NCBI RefSeq assembly: GCF_052857255.1
Contig: NC_135498.1
Span: 162,154,124 to 162,218,123 of the forward strand
Direction: 5' to 3'
Length of the DNA stretch: 64,000 bases
Origin: Amblyomma americanum
Lineage: Eukaryota > Arthropoda > Arachnida > Ixodida > Ixodidae
In this document: positions 9,985 through 21,000 of the stretch, piece by piece
Layout of the letters: every line of letters starts with the position of its first letter
Numbering within the stretch: position 1 is the stretch's first letter
Program-made: the position numbers and the translations under genes
Notes under the pieces: model-generated
Database searches by the model: none
What the model was told of the DNA's origin: nothing
Seen by the model: the letters and a program-made list of their open reading frames with translations, nothing else

Positions 9985-11465
9985 CGCGCGTTCGCTGGCA
10001 CAGAACTTGGGAATGGAAACGTGGGGCAGGTACGGATCTGGGGGAAGAGGGAAAGGTGGCGGCTGGTCTGATGTGTCAAGGTAAGTCATTGCATCGGCTT
10101 GAGTGCTATCTGGACCGTGAACATGTTCGCGAATCCACTGTATGCGCACAGGACAGGGGTACTTTTTCACAGAGCAGATGAATTGATTGTGTAACCTGGA
10201 ATGTGCGTCGAACAGCCTTAAGCGGTTTAAGGGTGGCGAGGGAGTCGGTGTAAAGATGAACTGTATTGAATGATAAGACGAGCGGAAAGGAACCAATGGC
10301 GTTGCAAATGGCTTGAAATTCTTATGCCAGGGGATGCACGAATCCGCGGTGCATGTCGCGAGAAAGTAGAGGTGCGGATGGGAAGGACTATATACAGAAG
10401 TAACATACCCCTATGCAGTATGTGATGCATCCGTGTACAATATCCACCCTTCAGGCCGAGACGCGGCTGATACCGACGGGGCAACAGTGAGGCCATTGTC
10501 TGTGAGGTGGCAGTATGACCACAGAGGGAGTGTCTTTAAGCGATTAAATTGCAGACTGTTTGCGAGCTCTGTTTGCCACCCGTTGGTCAATGAGTTCACT
10601 GATTGTACTATCTTGGGCAAACTCCTGAAGCACGGGTATGGGTGCCACACGGGGCAGATATGCTATGGCGCGCATAGCCTCATGATTGATAGCTTCAATG
10701 GAGTCCCACTGTCTGCGGGTGAGACGTTGATATTGTGCCTGTTATGTTACCCGTGACTGAAGGATAGAGCGCACAAGCTGGTGGGCCTTATAAGCTTGCG
10801 CGCCACCAGAGCTCATTGATATGCTGCGCATCAGGCCTAGAGTAGCGTGAGCCGATTTACGAGTAGCTGACAGCTACGGGCTCCCAGTCCAACATGTATT
10901 AAGCAGAAGGCCAAGAATGCGAATTGTTTCCACCTGAGCAATCGGAGAACTATTTTAAGAACAAGTTCAAGGGGGAGCTTTCCCTAAGCCTGTTTTCTTT
11001 TCAATTCGGATGAAACATGATTTAGTAGATGAGAATGTTAGACCGAGAGGTGGGAGGCGAGATGTCAAGATATTCAGCGCGTGCTGCAGGACTAACTAGT
11101 GGATAGACGCATCTGTGGGACAACACAACAATGTTATATCATCGGCGTGCACAAGCACCTGTACAGAAGGGATGGTCTCTAGGCTCGAACAAGAGGAATG
11201 AAAGCCGAATTAAATAGTGTGGGGGCGAGAACGGAGCCCTGGGGCACTCTTCCATTGGAAGTAGAGTTATGAAAAGGCATTCCTCGGACACGTACACTGA
11301 AGGTTCGATTTCTTAAAAAAGCGTGAATCTAGAGGGGAAACTGTTGAGGGAGACCAAGTGTTTGAAGGGAGTCAATAATGGTAGAGTGAAGGATGTTATC
11401 GTATGCTTTTGTTAAGTCTGTAGCGATCACGGTTCGAACAAGGTGACTCTGTGGAGAGTGGTGAA
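9985..11465 (-). mobile_element. LINE remnant (RT and RNase H), minus strand
   Basis: On the minus strand, RT motifs appear from about 11460: SPSTVSPLDSRFF, a WKSAPGLRSRP phrase where templates usually have 'GSVLGPL'-like text, and the palm VLVHADDITLLC at about 11160-11128, with both Asp intact. The thumb follows. An RNase H domain is then visible: GWILYTDASHTA (10444-10411), FQAICNAIGSF (10330-10285) and HLYTDSLATLKPL (10255-10215). Stops and frameshifts break it everywhere. The RT-plus-RNase H order fits I/Jockey-group LINEs. The 5' part with the endonuclease is absent because the plus-strand LINE meets it at about 11465. Confidence 0.85.
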
Positions 11466-11467
11466 GC

Positions 11468-13440
11468 ATGCTAGCAGCCGAAGTAGCAAGTAAGCAGCAT
11501 GCGATTTATACCCAAACTGGCCAACCCCTCACCCTTCAAAATTTGCGCCCGATCTCATTACCGAGCTATGTCGGCAAGCTTTTCGAGTATGTCATTATCA
11601 ATCGCTTGCAGCCGTTCCTGGAAAAACAGGCTTTCTCTCCAACGTTCAGTTCGGATTCGGGCCTTCCTTCAGGGACGCAAGGTAGAACTCCAACTTGGGG
11701 ATATCGGCTCCAGTCATTCCCTCTGCCTAACCGGGGAACCCCACGAAGGGCGGTACTGTCACCGTTACTTTTTAACATTGGCCTAGCGCCACTGGCAAAG
11801 GCCCATGCTGCTATCCCAGGACTCCACATAGCCCTATACGCACATGATATGCCCCTCTGGACAAAGGAGGATTCCTTGTAACAGCCAAGGATATCCTGCA
11901 ATCTGCCACAGACATCACCATCTCCCATTTAGCAAACACAGGCCTCCGTTGCTCTCCAACGAAATCGGAGCTCTTGCAGCTGAAACCCCTCCCCAGTGAC
12001 CCCCCTTTTGAACTGCACATGGACGGGAATCCAGTGCCTATTGTGTCTCAGGTGAAGATTCTCGGTCTTCTTAATAACAACACACTCAATGCAACCGCAC
12101 CCTTCAGCTCTTGTAAAGAAAGACCAAGCATGTCGCTGCACTGAACAAGCACGTCGCAGCACGAAATCATGGGCTGTCTGAACGCGAGACCGTCAATATG
12201 ACCAATACATTAACGATTAGCCGCATTACATACCAGCTCCCATACCACTTACTCACTCAGCGCCAAACACAAAAGGCAGAAATCCTAATACGCACGGCTG
12301 TCACCTCCGCCCTGCGTCTCCTGGCCACTGGTAACCACAACACCGTGATCGAATTAATAGAGGTTCAACGCTCCAACCAGCTAGTCCGCCTGAGTCGCAC
12401 GGAAGCAGGACAACGGCTACTGCATCAGCTCCGTCTCAATCCGCCTATTCGCACCCCAGTAAGTCCTACACCTTACATAACTTCTCTGCGCTCGCAGGAT
12501 CACATAGACCGCAAGCCCCTACTGCGCAATGTGAGCGCTAGCCTTCTTCAGGGTAGGCTTCACGCTCGAGCGAGCTATTTCACAAAACATACAGCAAGCG
12601 CTCCGCTATCCTTTATGTGAACGCGGCAGATAATTGTAAGGTAGGATTCTTCACGGAAGTCGCAACCTATGAAGACGGCACAGCGGGGGCCGCCGCCACT
12701 ATCCAAACTAATTCGCCTGCAGAGGCGGAATGAGCCGCCATCGCACTTGCGCTGGCCCACACCACCATTGACAAAAACATAACCGAAACATGCACATATT
12801 CCTAGGCCGCATACCGTCACTACCTAAAGGGCGCGGCGACGCCGGCCACACACCATTTCTTGCCACAGCCACCTCTCTCGACTTAACGGTTACTTTGTCG
12901 TGGATCCCTGGGCATGCCACGGTTGCCGGTAATGAGCGCCTTCATGCGCTGGCCCGAGAACTCTCCTCCCAGACCCCGGACGATCAGGCCCCCAACCCCG
13001 CGCAAGAGGCCACATCGGTCCTTTCTACATGCCATCAAATCACCACATTCTTCAAACTCAGCCGCATGACATTGCCACCACCCCATAGTACTTCGTCGCT
13101 CTCATCCAAAGCCACACGGTGACAGTTATAAACGGGCTGCTTTATTTCACCTTAAACTTCTCTAATGCTTTCATCTGAGGTTCCCCCGTCATTGTAACGC
13201 CTATGGCTTGCACAAATCCACTTTTCCACTACCTTTACGAATGTCCTTCTCCACAGGCAGTACCCCCATCCCCAATCCCAATCATTCTTCCTGGGAGGCT
13301 GCTTTGCGTAACACTATGCCCGCCAGCCAGAAATGACTGGTGGATTTGGCTTTATGTGAAGCACAAGCCCGTAGACACCTGGACCAGTAGGGGACCACCC
13401 TGAAGATTTTTTTTTATATAATAAAAGTTGTTTCCACCCT
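11468..13440 (+). mobile_element. LINE 3' half (RT, RNase H, C-terminus), plus strand
   Basis: RT begins with LTLQNLRPISLPSYVGKLFEYVI (11529-11595), then SPLLFNIGLAPLAKA (11758-11802). The palm reads YAHD at 11837-11848 in place of YADD, so the first catalytic Asp is lost. A thumb and linker follow at 12198-12620. The RNase H remnant reads EDGTAGAAATIQTNSPAEAE (12670-12730) and SWIPGHATVAGNERLHALA (12898-12954). A C-terminal phrase, NPNHSSWEAALRNTMPAS (13275-13330), resembles the end of many tick LINE ORFs. The unit closes with a T-rich stretch and AATAAAAG at 13420. Several stops are present. Confidence 0.88.
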
Positions 13441-14834
13441 TATCCAGAACTAGTACGTTTCGAATATACGGCGGAATATTTATATTGTATTTTAAACCTA
13501 TTCAGTGTTCTTAAATGCACTAAAGGTATGCAGAAAATACGTTCCTAAACTTTTTTCATCGTCTTCCAAATATATTCTTAAAATTTGTCAAAAATGCGCC
13601 ACTTCAAGCAGACTTCGTGCAGGTTTAAAATACGTGAAAAAATATTTACGCGATTTTGACATCTTGTCAGTGTATTAAAAGTGTTCTGCAGACATGTAAT
13701 CAATTTGAAGTATACTTGAATTTTAACGGGCAGCCCTTTTAATTTGAAGCACACTTTTCGCTGCCGTAGAAGATACTAGAGCTCGAAATCTCGTTTCGGG
13801 AAATGGCATTTCCATGTTGGCAATGTATTTAATCTTGTGCACTTGTACTTGTGTAAACACGAAATTAATTCTTCCAAAGTATACTTCAATTAAAACAGAG
13901 GTGTCCGTGTAAACATATTTGCAGCACGTCAAGCTCCCATTGAACAATCTAGTGCTCGAAATCGCGCTTCGGGAAATGGCAGTTGCACAAAGAGCCTTTC
14001 TTTCATTCCGTGTCCAGAAACAATCAGTTGTAGTGGTAAATGATTAAAGCACCAGAAAGATTTCCAGCCGACATTCGTTCCTTTAAGAGGTGTTGCAGGC
14101 AACAGTCGAAAAATTCTGCATTATTTGTAACTTTCTTTGCGCGATCGAAATGCAACACTAACCGGCGCCAAAATTAAGTTAAGCACTTGTAGTTTTTTTC
14201 TCTCCAAACGCTACGGCACTTTTAATACATGTCCTGCCATAATGCGTGAAGTGTAGCTACCTCAGCCATAATTAATCAATAGTCGCACACACCTCCTCTA
14301 TGCATAAACCCGAGCCCGTCCTCGGCCCGCAACTTGAAGCCCAGGCCCGGTGAAGTAGCACATTTTCTGACACAAGTTGCCAATGCAGAATAATACTCTA
14401 TTAGTATCGGATCAGTTAACGTTTCCGTTCGTGTCATTATCCTTTTTTATGTCCATGCATATCGGCGTGAAACGCTCATTACCTCCCTCTACGTCCGCAG
14501 TGACATCGCGAACCTTGACAGGGCCTTGTTCATTTCTTGTGAATCAACAGCAATGCCGTTTTCTTCTTTAAAGAATGGTTGTTAGCGCTTTTTCACAAGG
14601 CGTCAGCGCCGCAAGTCTTTTTTCGTAGAAACTCCAGAAATCTCAGGGTTTCAATATCTGCCAAGTTCTTGCTTGCGATTTTATAATTGCACATGGAAAT
14701 CGGCACAAGAGAAAAATGCAGTGTTGCCCATGTTTGACGGGCTCATTTTCTCTATATATTTGATTGCCTCTATGCAGCAACGGGAAAGTGCGAACCATAC
14801 AAGCTGATATTCCCATCGACCGGGTTCTGTGCAG
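13441..14834. other. AT-rich intron of FAAH2-like gene A, nothing recognised
   Basis: This is AT-rich sequence with no open frame of note and no domain. The phrase GCTCGAAATC, followed by a TTCGGGAAATGGCA segment, occurs twice (near 13780 and 13955), which suggests a small internal duplication. No exon for the N-terminus of gene A was found here. It is taken as intron because exon 3 begins at 14835 with an acceptor AG. Confidence 0.6.
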
Positions 14835-15044
14835 GGCTGGTGACGGACGCAGGATTACCGGCGTGGCGTGGTGAGCGCGCTGACCGCGACGCCGACACCG
14901 TGCGCATGGTGCGTGAAGCAGGCGCCATCCCGGTGGTGACGACCAACACACCCGAGCTGTGTCTCTGGACCGAGTCGTTCAATCAGCTGCACGGACGCAC
15001 CAACAATCCATACGACACACGGCGGACAGCTGGAGGCAGCTCCG
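14835..15044 (+). CDS. FAAH2-like gene A, exon 3 (phase 1 to 1)
   Basis: The acceptor TGTGCAG precedes 14835 and the donor GTATGG follows 15044. The 210 bp encode LVTDAGLPAWRGERADRDAD and then AGAIPVVTTNTPELCLW, ESFNQLHGRTNNPYDTRRT and AGGSSG. This is the start of the amidase-signature core with the 'AGAIP..TN..E' and 'TNNPYD..R..GGSSG' blocks. The first Ser of GGSSG (15038-15040) is the expected cis-Ser of the triad. Confidence 0.93.
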
Positions 15045-18000
15045 GTATGGCGCCATGTCCTCAAGCGTGTCGAACACAGCGCATTTTCGCGCGCAAAATA
15101 ACGCTCCTTTAAGTTGGGGCTGAATATCAAAATGCGTAGCCACCAATTCGCGTCCGGTAATACGCATCTGATGTTTGTCCAACATTAAAAAAATAAAAAC
15201 GCTTGCCGTGCGTTCCGGGGATGTTGCGCTGAACGGTGGCCGGCGGGCAAAAACAAACGATGCGCGACAACGCCCGGTTTCCATGGTAACGCGATAATTC
15301 ATGTCGCTGATGTTCCCCAGGCGGGCTGATCCATGACGCTGTGATGACAGGTCCACTTGAAGCTGCGTAATTGGTAATTTACCTGGCCGCTGGTGCAATT
15401 CCGTGATCTTTCCTCACGTATATATTTTACACCGTGGCTCCGGGCTGGCAGTTTACACGGCGTTGCAATTAAACCTGATGCTCGCTGTCACGAAAACATT
15501 GTCTCTAACACCAGTAAGGGCATCTACAACATGCAGGTGATGAGTTGCGACACCACGGTTTCCCCTCAGGGAGCTTTTGATGAGCAGTGCGCCACCATGG
15601 ACTCAAGAACCTACTCTTAACAGTACGTGGAAGCGCCGTGCCCAGTGAACACCAGATCATGGCGGCTGAACAGATGCCGAGTGTATGGGCCTCTGAGATC
15701 CCTCGGTGAAGGCAAGAGGGTACAGTGGCCCAAGCTTCCTGCAGACCGCACTTCAGGGCTGATTAGACCAGGGGAAGTGGGCACTCGCCTTTTCGTGTCC
15801 TCCCCTTCATCTTTCCCTTTCCTATATTTTTCTTCGCAAAACACTACTGTCTCGTCTTCTTTTATTGGCTTTTCCTCTTTTTCTTACGACTTGGGCTAAC
15901 CTTGTGTGGCTAACTACCCTGCGTTAAGGCATATTGTTTTATATCTAGGGTGTACAGCTGAAATGGCCATACCTTGCTTGCAATATTCTGTCCTGCCCAC
16001 TCGCTGGGTTCCAGGCGGGTGGCTCGCACCATGGCCGAACAGTGCATGTATTTTAAGGCTGGGATTTTATCACAAAACAATCGCCCTCCGCGGAAAAGAG
16101 GACGGACCAATCTCACAGTGGAGTGTTTCCAGAAAGCGAAAAAAAAATTCTTAGTGTACTGTGCTCTTCATAGTGAAGAAACAAAGCCGCAAAAAACTAT
16201 GTTCCCTTTCTCAGCTTCCAAATGTCTCACTGATATCTTGGGTTCAGGCATGTAACTAACAATAATGACCAGTGCAGACCTACCAATAGAGCTCAAAGAC
16301 ACTGTCCAGTACTCCACACTTTCTTACCTAGTGTTCATTTAGGACATCTCTCGGGCAATCAGTGCACACCGATGCCTAAACACCGTCTGCAGTGTTGTTT
16401 GTGAAACAGATTCATCCATCTCGATGAGGACGAGATACTGGAAGGTCTTGTGGAGCAAAATGTCATAAATGTACATCGCATCAAAATAATGAAGGAACAC
16501 AAAGAAATGGTAACAAAACATCTAGCCCTAACTTTCAACTTGAGCATACTCCCCAGTCTATAGATGCATATCACCTGTAAATAAATGTTCAACATTACAT
16601 TCCAAATCCACGGAGGTGTTTCAAACGCCAACGCAACGGTCATGGGTTGCAAAGTTGCCGTGGCAGCGAACCTTGGGCAAAACGCGCCTAAAAAGAGAAT
16701 ACTTCTGATAACTGTGAAGCAGCAGCACTACTCTGCGCAAATTTTGAAGTAATCGCCCCTTCTATTCATGTTCTTTCTTGCATCTCGTGAATATCTTGAC
16801 ATCCAGCAGTTTGTGTTTATAAATGCTCTTCAAGAATTAACCATCATGTCTGCCTTGACATTACAGTCAGAAAAGAAATTAGACACAGACAACACTGCCT
16901 TCCGGTCTTTTTTGATCAGGAAAGAAGCCTACGACACCGCGTGGGGTTCAGGATCCTATGCGGCCTAGCATGCCTAATAATCTGCGGTAGGATGCTGAAC
17001 TTCTTGTAAGATTTTTTATCTCGCCGTTTATTTCAGTAAGCCTTGGTTCAACTCTCTCGAGAAGCTTCGTTATGAAAAAAGGAAAGCACTGGGGTGCAGT
17101 ATAAGTTTTACGCTGTCGTGAAATTAATTCTATATCCAATTCAGGAGTCCATTATGCATTCTCAATATGTTAATCACCTTTTAACAGCATGCCTATCGTC
17201 CAGCTTATCAAAATGTGAGACAGATATAACTCACATTGAACGAACCAGCGATTTGGGCAGACAAAAAATGATTTAAGTTTTGCCCACAGAAAACAGGTGC
17301 TGTTTTGTTCTCGATCAAAACCGACTTGCAGATTGATTGCACCCCGCATTTAAATACAATTATACTTCTTATAAAAGAAAAACAAATTATTAGGCTTAAA
17401 ATATGACGAAAAACTCACGTTCCCACCAGTTGTAAATGGCATCAAAAAGCAAGCTTCTCAATTCCTCAATATACTCAAAGTGCTCACAAGAAAACACCAG
17501 TGATCCTATAGGATGCGCCTTTTACCGATTTAGCGCTTCATATACCCTCTTCTTAATAATATTGATGCATTGTGTATAGGTCTGCGGGGCCATCATATCA
17601 CAAAACTTGATCCTGTACAAAACCTAGGTCTGCCTCTCTCAAATGGCGCATGCAGAAAATCCCCCGTAAATAGCCTTTATGTAGAAAGAAATAAAACACT
17701 CCTCGCAAACAGAAGAGCTATGCTTACGTGTGCATACGTGCTAAAAATAAGACTTACGAAAACGCCTTTGTTACCCACAGATACTAAGTGCACATCCAGA
17801 GTATTGTTCAATATTCAACGTCAATCAATCAGACCATTTTTATAGCGCTTTGAAGTTACATGTCATGAAATAGGAATACTACATACCTTAACCGAAATTG
17901 CCCAAAAACATGATCTATTGCAATCATGGTGCAGCCTTCCCGCCGCTTGTGACTTCACACTAACACATTTTTGCAAAAAACATACACCACATTAACCTTA

Positions 18001-21000
18001 CTACAAGAATACCTCGCTCTGAAAGGAAAATTACATAAAATTTTACTTGGATGCTTCTAAAACAGCAGCGCACGTCGTAAGTGCTGTAGTACAGGGGAAA
18101 TTAAAAATAATACATTCAATTTCTCCATCAATATTTACTACTAAATGCTATGCAGTGTGTAAGGTGTTGCGCAGAATCGTGAATAAGAACATCGAAAACA
18201 ACATAATCTACACTGATTCTCTCAGCTTACAAACTAATAGATCTAACTACGCAATAGAAAAATTATCCTTAACACTTCCAACACTATTAAACCGGTTTAA
18301 AAATTCCAGGACTTACCTGCTTAAAATATCTAAACATAAATTACGACAGCTTCACTGCATTTATTCTTAAAAACTGCACCTGTAATCCTATAATATCTAT
18401 ATTAAATCCTATGTTTATTGTACTGCTTTGTACCTTCTGTTTTATTGTATTGATTGTTGTTCTATTTAATTTCTTTCAATTTCATTTTTTGACCCCCTTA
18501 TTTTTGGCTCTGAGAAATAGCGAAGAGACTATATAATTATTTGTGCGTGTTCTTGCTTTGATGTTGTTACCCTGCAGAGGGAGGCTGTTGGCCTTTATGA
18601 AGCTGCCGTTTACGAGCAGCTTTTACCCACAATCTCCTACATCATCCCGCAGAAATAATAATAATTATTATCATTATTATTATTATTCACTGTGCTAACG
18701 TCAAGAAATGCAGTTGAGCACAGAGCAGGATCAGTCATACACACCAAACAAAAAGACACAACACAAGGACATAGGAAAAGATTCTGGTGGATCTCGAGCC
18801 ACGTCGGCATACTGGTAACGAGAGAGCCACTCGTGCTGAACGAGCCAGCAGTGGAGAAGTCAAGAATGTGAACATGACGCGTAAGTACTGCATTAAGTTG
18901 ACACTTAGTAAATTCAAGGAAAGAGTGGAGTAATACAATACACGACAAACTACACATCGTAAAGCCCCCTTAGGATAATACAAGCAGTGCAGAAACTAGG
19001 AACGTTTCATTGAGGTAATCTTGTGTCTTTTTCGCTTAGGACACACACACACATAACACATACCTTCTTACTGACGAAACAAGCCAAACCTTTTTGCGAA
19101 AGATGTGGTGACGAGTTCACAGTAAGCCATATAAACAATTCTGATGCTTAAGAATCGAAAAACTAAGGAAAACTTACGTTAATAAATTTTGTATAAAGCA
19201 ATCCTTTTCACCCAATGCCCATCTTTTGTAACAATGCAATTGTTAACATGTCTTGTGATTTGAGCTTTGCAAGATAGTTATCTGCAAGAAACTCTAAATT
19301 CTGACCACACTGCTTCGCTAGCTTCTTAGGTACATCTCAGCACTTACCTCATTTCTGAGAAGCAGTGCCGTAGCCAGAAATTTTACTCTGGGGTGGAGGG
19401 CGGTAACAAACGCAACAATAATAATTGCATTGCTGTTGCCATTGACAATGGCATTGTGTGTGCTACGCACTGTCTAGAAAAGTGAAATTCGTATGTCTTA
19501 GAAATTGTGGCACACATGATTACGAAACATAATACTGAGCAGGGGAGAAGACACAGGAGAGAAGCAAACAGAACGACCTCGTCATGTTTGCTTCTCTTCT
19601 GTGTCTTGTTTCCTGCTCAGTTATATGTCTTGTAATCATGCAATACCAACTATCCCCTTAACGTTCCGTCGGTGGAATCATAACTGATACTAATGCTTCC
19701 ATGTTTTTCGTATTTAATATGTAAAGAAAATATCACACGAAGTCTAGAACTATATGCAGTTCATATCGTTGATATGAAAACGTAAGGGCCATGAAATTAG
19801 CAAGTAGAGGGCAGATATTTTAATGAATGTTTGTCGCTCAAGAACCTTTACACTTTTGTACATAGGAACGGGCAGGGAGAAATCTCAATGACTCTATCTT
19901 TCGTTCCAATGCAGCTGCTATCACCGGCCATGCATTGCGAGTAATGGCACCGAAATTTTAGTCGCAGCAGCAAGTCATCGATATGCCCTTGAAAGTTTGT
20001 GGTAGGATGGGCCCCTTGCTTTACATGACTGCAGGTGCATGGGCGTTGTCACGAAATCAAACCCGAGTTAGCAATGTTCGAGCCAAAATGTCTTTTCTAG
20101 TCTGAAAGACACTGTAGGTGACAAAATCCACAATGACTTCCGGCGCCGGTGGTTGTTTTGGTCTGCGGTGCGTGACAGTTCGAAAATTTTTGTGGGGGGG
20201 GAGAGGGCTGAAACCCATAAGCCCCCCCCCCTCCCTTTTGGCTACGTCCCTGCTAAGAAGGCTGAAGTCTTTATCTGATTATCTCGGAGCCTTGAGATCC
20301 TTGCCGAGCCAAGGATGGGCCCTAAGGTAATCCAACCCTCTTTAAAGCATGTACTAATAGCCATAAATCAAAGCTCCCGCCTCCCTCTCTCCTCTCGAAA
20401 GAAACTTGCTGCCAGAGATCATACCTCCTCGCTCACTTTGTGTCCTTATATCCACAAAACTTATTCATTGTAAACCTGCTCTGACGAAGGGATTACCATT
20501 CTTGAAACTGATTACAAAACAAACCTTAAAAACGAGCAGTCGCGTTCGTCGTAACGCGTACTTACCTTATTAGACTGGCCCATTAGATCCTATACTTAAT
20601 TACCATATATGTCTATATCCAGGGTGTTTCAGAGAAGGCTTTAAGTAATTATCAAAAACAGTTTTCTTTTTAGGCAAATATATGGCATTTTCAGTTTAGT
20701 ATTACCAGCGTTGGCAGACACCAGAAAACCGTGAATCGTTTGATGTATTAAGCTGGTTAACTAAATTTTAACCATAAACTTTTTAGTACTGGAGTTAGCG
20801 CCTAGTTAGAATTATTGATTTGCCGCGAGTCGTTAGTAAACAATTACCAAATTTTAGAACTTCAAAAACACAATTATCCTTGGTGCTGTGGCTCGATAAC
20901 TTATGGCTTTTTTGACTACTTATGTGCAATGGAAAGGTTCCTTTGACTGCTTGCTCTGAGGAAGCGCATGCATTTTGGCATGATGTATTCAAATTTTTTC

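Noticed and set aside
1..14834. Exons 1-2 of FAAH2-like gene A
   Set aside because: I looked for a Lys-exon likeness (GVPF..K) and an anchor helix on the plus strand and found none; the space is filled by mobile elements.
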